A DNA stretch of 10,998 bases from Verrucomicrobiota bacterium (lineage in GTDB: Bacteria > Verrucomicrobiota > Verrucomicrobiia > Chthoniobacterales > JAFAMB01). Under the pieces are notes generated by a model. The model was not told the DNA's origin. It was given only the letters and a program-made list of their open reading frames with translations, and searched no databases. A program made the translations under genes and the position numbers. The stretch is taken from NCBI GenBank assembly GCA_019242435.1, contig JAFAVN010000555.1:1-10998 (forward strand), written 5' to 3'. Shown one piece after another: positions 6,913 through 10,998 of this stretch (positions are counted from its first letter, which is position 1; every line of letters begins with the position of its first letter).

Positions 6913-7049
6913 TGGAAGGGTGGAAGAGTGGAAGGATGGAAGGGCGAGCGAGCTCTCAATCACGTCCATTACTTCCATCGTGTCCATTCCCTGTCTTCCA
7001 CCCTTCCAGTCTCCCAGTCTTCCAGTCTTTCACCCTGCCAATCTTCCGT
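6913..7049. repeat. Paired inverted arrays of 8-bp units (TGGAAGGG / TCTTCCAG types)
   Basis: The left arm (6913-6944) is four in-register 8-base units: TGGAAGGG, TGGAAGAG, TGGAAGGA, TGGAAGGG. The right arm (6994-7049) is seven 8-base units in the opposite sense, decaying toward parB: TCTTCCAC, CCTTCCAG, TCTCCCAG, TCTTCCAG, TCTTTCAC, CCTGCCAA, TCTTCCGT. The longest exact inverted match is 15 bases (6913-6927 with 6994-7008). The 49-base spacer has further TCCATT/CTTCCAT fragments. The element occupies most of the divergent gap between the MFS exporter and parB genes, so it lies in or between their promoters. Confidence 0.88.
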
Positions 7050-7087
7050 TGCGTTACCGGGGGAGGTCCATTAGCTTCGAGTCGCTT

Positions 7088-7975
7088 ATGGCAAAGGTAG
7101 TTCTCGGCAAGGGTCTTGGTGCTCTGATCAGTACTCCAAGACCGGTCCCAATTGAGACCGGAGATCGAGTCGAACGGATTCCACTTGGCGAAATTGTGCC
7201 GAGCCCTTTGCAGCCCAGGAAAACGTTCCCGAATGACCAATTACAGGAGCTCGTCGACTCAATTCGTGAGCACGGGATCATTCAGCCGCTCATTGTTCGC
7301 CGCGTAAAAGGAAAATGCGAATTGATCGCCGGCGAACGGCGGTGGCGGGCGGCGACCCAGTTGGGGCTGGCAGAGGCACCGGTCATTATCCGGGACGCAT
7401 CGGATCGGGATGTGCTGGAGATGGCGTTGATTGAAAACCTGCAGCGCGAAAATCTGAACCCGATCGAAGAAGCGCAAGCGTATCGCCGGTTGTCTCAGGA
7501 TTTCGCTCTTCGCCAGGAGGATATTGCGGTTCGCGTCGGGAAGAGCCGGTCAGTGGTTGCTAATTCTCTTCGCCTTCTTGACTTGCATCCGCAGATCCAG
7601 AGCTATGTTGCCCAAGATTTGTTGAGTGTTGGTCATGCCAAGGTGCTCTTGAGCTTGGATAACCCGGCCGAACAGTTGGCGCTTGCCGAGGTTATCGTCC
7701 GGCAGTCCGCTACGGTGCGGGCCGCCGAAAAGTTAGTGGCGCAACAGCTTGCCCGGCGTGGTCTGGCAAAGACCGGGAAAACCAGTGCCCGTCCCGGGGC
7801 GGCGCCAAACACCACCAACCATGCTGTGACTCAACTCGAGAATCGGTTACGAGACCGGCTGGCAACTCATGTCGTCATTCATCATCAAGAGAAACGCGGC
7901 AGGATCGAGATACAATATTACGGCAACGATGACTTAGAGCGAATTCTCTCGCTGTTAGGGGTTACGCCGGAATAA
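7088..7975 (+). CDS. parB: ParB/Spo0J chromosome partitioning protein
   Basis: A 295-residue ParB, the usual length for a chromosomal CTP-dependent parS-binding clamp that helps segregate and organise the origin region. It starts with the typical MAKVVLGKGLGALIS (ParA-interacting tail), followed by the N-terminal CTPase domain with GERRWRAA (82-89) and the ENLQR motif (116-120). A central helix-turn-helix follows (about 142-165, QEDIAVRVGKSRSVVANSLRLLDL region), then a basic, alanine/proline-rich linker (220-245) and a C-terminal dimerisation segment (about 247-293). The frame stays open upstream to an ATG at 6920, but that extension is translated from the repeat array; ATG 7088 is where family similarity begins. 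A purine-rich GGGGGAGG (7059-7066) is about 21 bases ahead, too far for normal spacing. No parA is adjacent, which is unusual for a chromosomal parB. The next gene begins 12 bp after the stop. Confidence 0.96.
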   Translation: MAKVVLGKGLGALISTPRPVPIETGDRVERIPLGEIVPSPLQPRKTFPNDQLQELVDSIREHGIIQPLIVRRVKGKCELIAGERRWRAATQLGLAEAPVIIRDASDRDVLEMALIENLQRENLNPIEEAQAYRRLSQDFALRQEDIAVRVGKSRSVVANSLRLLDLHPQIQSYVAQDLLSVGHAKVLLSLDNPAEQLALAEVIVRQSATVRAAEKLVAQQLARRGLAKTGKTSARPGAAPNTTNHAVTQLENRLRDRLATHVVIHHQEKRGRIEIQYYGNDDLERILSLLGVTPE

Positions 7976-7987
7976 GCCGTTTGTTTC

Positions 7988-9031
7988 ATGGGAAGTTGTC
8001 GCTTTACCCGCCTTTTCTTTCTCTTTTTGCTCGGATCATTGGCCACAATGGTCTCCTGCAAACCTGCTGCTCAGACTTCCGGCGAGGGATCTCAAGGACA
8101 GCCGGGCTCAAGCCCGACTGCGCCGCTACCACCAAGACGCGAAACGATCTGGAAAGACTTTGACAGCGAGCACTCTTTGCAGACAGCGCAGACGATTCTG
8201 GGTCTCGGTAACCGTATCGCGGGGAGCGACGCGCTTAACACCGTTCGCGCTTATATCAAAAAGGAACTCGTGAATAGTGGGTGGGAGGTCATCGAACAAC
8301 ATTTTTCCGAGCCTACTGCGGGGGGCCAGGAGATTCAGTTTTGTAACCTGGTTGCTCATTTGGCGCGCGTTTCACCTGCCGAGCCGCGTTTTCTACTAGC
8401 CGCGCATTTTGATGCTCCAAACCTGGGAATCATCGTGGATCCGGGCGCTACCGATGGAGCAGCGAACACTGCGGTTCTGCTAGAGATTGGGCGTACCTTG
8501 TCGCTGGATCCGCGTTTGGCCGCGCATGTTGAATTGGTGTTCCTGGATGGTCATATGCCGTTTCACGAATTATCCCTCAACGACGGCCTGTTTGGCAGCC
8601 GTTTCTTTGCCCAAATGCTTCAAATCGGCCAGAAAACCGAAGTGCCGGCTGCGGCTGTCGTTCTGGAAAACCTGGGTGGCGGCGATTCCGGTCTGGGCTT
8701 TGCTCCGAATTCCGACCCTGGTCTCATCGATCATTTTCGGGCTGCCGCTCAGAGTTTAAAGTTGGGTTTGCAAGCGGGAAATCGCCCATTCCTCCTGGAT
8801 CATGTCCCTTTTAGCAACGCGAGTATCCCATCCATCGCACTACTTGAACCGGACGCACTTTACTTGAATAGTGCGGATGATAATGCAAGTCGCCTGAGCC
8901 GCGATGCCTTCGCTCAGGCCGGCCAGCTCGTCCTGCACTTTTTGGACGAACAAACTAATCCGTCCAAACCTACACCGGAAAAAACGGCTCTTTCAGGGAA
9001 AGGGGAACGACGGACGGGACAAACAAATTGA
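7988..9031 (+). CDS. Glutaminyl-cyclase-like M28 family lipoprotein with altered active site
   Basis: The 347-residue product has a lipoprotein signal peptide: basic start, hydrophobic residues 9-22 and candidate lipidated Cys24 in MVSC, followed by a Ser/Pro-rich linker. The rest resembles M28 metallopeptidases, closest to glutaminyl-peptide cyclotransferases: AAHFDAP (138-144), GATDGAANTAVLLE (153-166) with metal-ligand-like Asp156, VFLDGHMPF (184-192), LFGSR (201-205) and DHVPF (271-275) with ligand-like His272. In active glutaminyl cyclases and M28 peptidases the third motif reads DGEEAF, with a general-base Glu and a zinc-binding Glu; here both are replaced (His189, Met190). The later VLLDL-type motif reads VLENLGG. 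The protein may be catalytically dead, use another metal set, or act as a binder. The ATG at 7988 lies 12 bp after parB, and the stop overlaps the glutaredoxin ATG (TGATG), so all are probably one transcript. Confidence 0.85.
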   Translation: MGSCRFTRLFFLFLLGSLATMVSCKPAAQTSGEGSQGQPGSSPTAPLPPRRETIWKDFDSEHSLQTAQTILGLGNRIAGSDALNTVRAYIKKELVNSGWEVIEQHFSEPTAGGQEIQFCNLVAHLARVSPAEPRFLLAAHFDAPNLGIIVDPGATDGAANTAVLLEIGRTLSLDPRLAAHVELVFLDGHMPFHELSLNDGLFGSRFFAQMLQIGQKTEVPAAAVVLENLGGGDSGLGFAPNSDPGLIDHFRAAAQSLKLGLQAGNRPFLLDHVPFSNASIPSIALLEPDALYLNSADDNASRLSRDAFAQAGQLVLHFLDEQTNPSKPTPEKTALSGKGERRTGQTN

Positions 9032-9285
9032 TGCATCGACCAGAACTACTTCTCTATGTAAAGGCCGGATGTCCTTGGTGCTGTGTCGCCGAGGATTACC
9101 TGAACCGGCACGGATATCGGTACCGGAGCATCGACGTCCGCAACGATCGATCCGCATTCGATGAGCTACGACGCGTCTCTGGCCAGACGCTTGCACCGAC
9201 GCTGGTGGTAGATGGCAAAGTGCTTCCCGATTTCGGGCCGGACGAACTGCAACACTTTTTGAAGACAAATCAGATTGAGCCATAA
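9031..9285 (+). CDS. Glutaredoxin-family thiol-disulfide protein
   Basis: A compact 84-residue cytoplasmic protein with the thioredoxin fold of dithiol glutaredoxins. It has strand LLLYV, the active site CPWC (14-17) at the start of helix 1, and the cis-proline loop LAPTLVVDG (54-62, cis-Pro56). The C-terminal FGPDELQHFL is the usual final helix after a glycine. CPWC instead of the common CPYC occurs in the family, and a third cysteine (Cys18) directly follows the motif. It would reduce protein or glutathione mixed disulfides; the real target is unknown. The start is ATG 9031, within the TGATG junction with the upstream lipoprotein gene, giving a one-base overlap; its own stop overlaps the next ATG in the same way (TAATG). 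Confidence 0.92.
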   Translation: MHRPELLLYVKAGCPWCCVAEDYLNRHGYRYRSIDVRNDRSAFDELRRVSGQTLAPTLVVDGKVLPDFGPDELQHFLKTNQIEP

Positions 9286-10115
9286 TGGATACTCCGATGT
9301 TTTCGTCGTTTTTGTTAATAGCGGGAGTGGCCGTTCTAGGCCTGGGACTGCGCACATTTCGCACCCCGATTTGCCAGCGGCTTAGCATTCTCTGTCTGCT
9401 ATTTGCCTCGTTTTTGGTCGGCTACCTTCCTTCCGGAAGCTGGCCGGTCGGAGTTTTATTCGTTGCGTTCTGGATCTTTTTGCCGTGGGTCGGGATTATC
9501 ACGCGAGTGCGCAAACTTCGATTGCCGATCGAGCGCATTTTCTCCGAATCAAGACCGCCACGAGATGAGCTTTTCCCATTCCTGAATCTGCTAACCGATG
9601 AGATCGAGGCCCAGGACTTTGCGTTGGCCGATGACGTAGCCTGCGATTGGCAGTACCAGCGCCAATTCATCCGGTTGTTCCATAGGAACAGCGACCAGAG
9701 CCAGATGGCAATCTGTCTTATTCATCAGAATCATTTCGCTTTTTGTTATGTCTATCTGGTTACCCGTTCTCGCACGGGAAAAGTGTTTTTAACTTGGAAC
9801 TATCCGTTCGCATATTCGCTGAAGTTTTTACCGAATACTCGGGTTCAACGCGTCAGACCGGATTTCAGCATCAAGCAAATCTGTCAGGCGCATCATATCA
9901 TGCTCGGCAAAGAGCACGTTGATGAAACGGATGTGCTGCCGCTCGAACCGGAGCAGATGCGGGAACTCCTGGAGCAGGATCTAAAAGCCCAAATCGATCA
10001 CAATGTTCGTTCCGGCTTGCTGACACCAGCCGGCGATCACCAGGTCCGTTATACCTGGCGAGGTATGGTTTATCTCTGGTCCCGTTTTCTGCTGGATTTC
10101 GTTCGGATGACCTGA
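9285..10115 (+). CDS. Conserved-looking hypothetical membrane protein, three N-terminal helices
   Basis: I do not recognise a family for this 276-residue protein. The first 75 residues hold three hydrophobic segments (about 7-22, 31-48 and 52-73), separated by short loops with Arg/Cys. A basic stretch (ITRVRKLRLP) follows, then about 195 residues of soluble, mixed alpha/beta domain. This domain is rich in aromatic residues and has notable segments ACDWQYQRQFIRLFHRN, NHFAFCYVYLVTRS and VFLTWNYPF. Under the positive-inside rule the domain is probably cytoplasmic. The start ATG overlaps the glutaredoxin stop by one base (TAATG), a strong sign of translational coupling, and it is the last gene of the parB-led run. 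Open length, codon use and coupling make it a real gene; role is unknown, possibly membrane-linked with the redox protein next door. Confidence 0.8.
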   Translation: MDTPMFSSFLLIAGVAVLGLGLRTFRTPICQRLSILCLLFASFLVGYLPSGSWPVGVLFVAFWIFLPWVGIITRVRKLRLPIERIFSESRPPRDELFPFLNLLTDEIEAQDFALADDVACDWQYQRQFIRLFHRNSDQSQMAICLIHQNHFAFCYVYLVTRSRTGKVFLTWNYPFAYSLKFLPNTRVQRVRPDFSIKQICQAHHIMLGKEHVDETDVLPLEPEQMRELLEQDLKAQIDHNVRSGLLTPAGDHQVRYTWRGMVYLWSRFLLDFVRMT

Positions 10116-10439
10116 TCCTGCATGGGAGCCTAGCGTCAGCAGGACGAGGCTTCGGTAATGTTCGAAAACATTTCGCGAAGCCCCGCGGCTTCTTAATCGC
10201 CGACAAGCAGTGACAGAACGCTGCCGAGCCGTTCTCCCAGCGCGGGTGAATTTCTATGAAGAATCGGTTGGCCGCGATGGGTTCGGCTACAGGTAGAGAT
10301 TGCGTAGATCCTGGGGACGCGGCTCGGCGGCGCTCCGGCACAGCACGCAGTGGATTTAGATTACGAGTTGCTCTGCAAACATTTCTCGGATGTGCTGGAG
10401 CCTCGCCCTACCGATCGTGGGCTTATCGCGCCGCCGCGG
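10116..10439. other. Convergent intergenic region without a supported gene
   Basis: About 324 bp lies between the 3' ends of the membrane-protein gene and the UDP-glucose pyrophosphorylase gene. Open frames on both strands are short, start without ribosome binding sites and have no recognisable motif. Two small hairpins are present near 10158-10171 (ATGTT/AACAT) and 10177-10192. The remaining 240 bp shows no repeat that I can see; it may be a decayed gene. Confidence 0.5.
10177..10192 (+). terminator. GC-rich hairpin downstream of the parB-led operon
   Basis: GAAGCC (10177-10182) pairs with GGCTTC (10187-10192) around a CCGC tetraloop, about 60 bp after the last stop codon of the plus-strand operon. 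It is followed only by TTAAT, so it is a weak candidate for a Rho-independent terminator. Confidence 0.35.
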
Positions 10440-10998
10440 CTAGCCCTTCACCGTCTGATTCCGGTATTCGCCGGGCTCTATTGTCTGTGCTTGGCCGGAT
10501 TGATTCTCGAATGTCACATCGTCTATGACCTGGACACCTTCGGAAAAGCGCCAGGGTCCCTTTACCGTCAGCGACCGGCTTCGGAAGAGGGATGGTAAAC
10601 CATTGGCCACCAGCTGTTCGAAGCGGTCGACGAGCTTGTAATCGTCTGATAACTCGACCTGAGGTGGGATACCGTTCCGCTCAAGACGTAACCGGACACA
10701 AAATCCTTCGTCCAGCTCGTAAGCATCCGATCGAACCGCTAATAGGTCGCTCGTGGTTTTTACCGGAGAGAAGCGGAAACGAGGAACATCGACAGCAATT
10801 GCACCCTCAAAACACTCAATTGCTGCACCCATAGCTGTCTCCAGCTGGTATACTTTCGGTGTCTTTTTATCTCTCGGATCGACTGTCTTTTCATTTCGAA
10901 TTAACGGCAACGGAATGATTCCGTTCCCTTTTTTTAATTCGTCAAACAGATGGTCCAAACGGATCCAGAGATTGTTTGTATTGAAGTAACGATGTCGC
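10440..10998 (-). CDS. UTP-glucose-1-phosphate uridylyltransferase, C-terminal part (5' end beyond window)
   Basis: The reading frame is open to the right edge, so only the last 185 or so residues are seen; family members are about 450-500 long. This is the eukaryote-type UDPGP family, which makes UDP-glucose from UTP and glucose-1-phosphate. Matches are YFNTNNLWIRLDHL at the edge, NEKTVDP, YQLETAMGAAI and VPRFRFSPVKTTSDLL, a run with the substrate-site lysine (PVKTT) and conserved arginines. A C-terminal part follows with the repetitive pattern of the family's left-handed beta-helix (LTVKGPWRFSEGVQVIDDVTFEN). UDP-glucose feeds glycan and glycogen-type synthesis. The TTG that begins the longest start-to-stop frame (10956-10958) is internal and not the real start. 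It converges on the parB-led operon. Confidence 0.95.
   Translation of the reverse strand, partial: RHRYFNTNNLWIRLDHLFDELKKGNGIIPLPLIRNEKTVDPRDKKTPKVYQLETAMGAAIECFEGAIAVDVPRFRFSPVKTTSDLLAVRSDAYELDEGFCVRLRLERNGIPPQVELSDDYKLVDRFEQLVANGLPSLFRSRSLTVKGPWRFSEGVQVIDDVTFENQSGQAQTIEPGEYRNQTVKG

Noticed and set aside
6920..7087. N-terminal extension of parB from an upstream in-frame ATG
   Set aside because: The 56 extra residues are translated from the octamer repeat array and consist of Ser/Pro/Leu repeats; family similarity begins at the ATG at 7088.
7982..7997. parS-like sequence at the end of parB (TGTTTCATGGGAAGTT)
   Set aside because: It matches only 11 of 16 positions of the canonical TGTTTCACGTGAAACA, the right half-site is broken, and it overlaps the start codon of the next gene.
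10256..10598. Two overlapping plus-strand open frames entering the UDP-glucose pyrophosphorylase gene
   Set aside because: No motif, no ribosome binding site, and the last part is antisense to a well-supported coding region.

Overview
The window reads as an ordinary chromosomal segment of a moderately GC-rich, free-living Gram-negative-type bacterium. A soil-type member of the Verrucomicrobiota is my best guess. This rests on the gene mix (eukaryote-type UDP-glucose pyrophosphorylase, glutaminyl-cyclase-like M28 lipoprotein, long-chain mannitol dehydrogenase), the scarcity of strong ribosome binding sites, and short-unit inverted repeat arrays between genes. It is an inference, not a database result. 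No phage, insertion sequence, CRISPR array or classical defence cassette is visible.

Layout, left to right. A small single-pass membrane protein (- strand) is followed by a tRNA-Ala(GGC) (+). Next come a mannitol dehydrogenase-family polyol oxidoreductase (-) and a cysteine-dioxygenase-type cupin (-), separated by a paired array of 7-bp repeats. Divergent from the cupin is a small secreted glucosaminidase-like peptidoglycan hydrolase (+). Then comes a tightly coupled minus-strand operon: MFS exporter, lipoate/octanoate protein ligase-transferase, and a cyclic-nucleotide-binding histidine kinase. The first two genes overlap by 8 bp and the last two are 4 bp apart. A divergent intergenic region carrying a paired array of 8-bp repeats separates it from a plus-strand operon: parB, a glutaminyl-cyclase-like M28 lipoprotein, a glutaredoxin, and a three-helix membrane protein of unknown function. 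The last three genes of that operon are joined by one-base stop/start overlaps. About 320 bp without a gene follows, then the C-terminal end of a UTP-glucose-1-phosphate uridylyltransferase (-), which runs off the right edge.

The most unusual points are: (i) two intergenic loci with the same architecture, in which short units (7 bp at one, 8 bp at the other) are arrayed on one side and appear as the reverse complement on the other side of a spacer; (ii) the M28/glutaminyl-cyclase-like lipoprotein has lost the Glu-Glu pair of its active-site motif; (iii) the lipoate-ligase fold protein has a Cys in a context resembling LipM octanoyltransferases and is coupled to an orphan cNMP-binding histidine kinase; (iv) parB has no parA next to it. 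I found no convincing new multi-gene system; the repeat loci are the best candidates for something undescribed.
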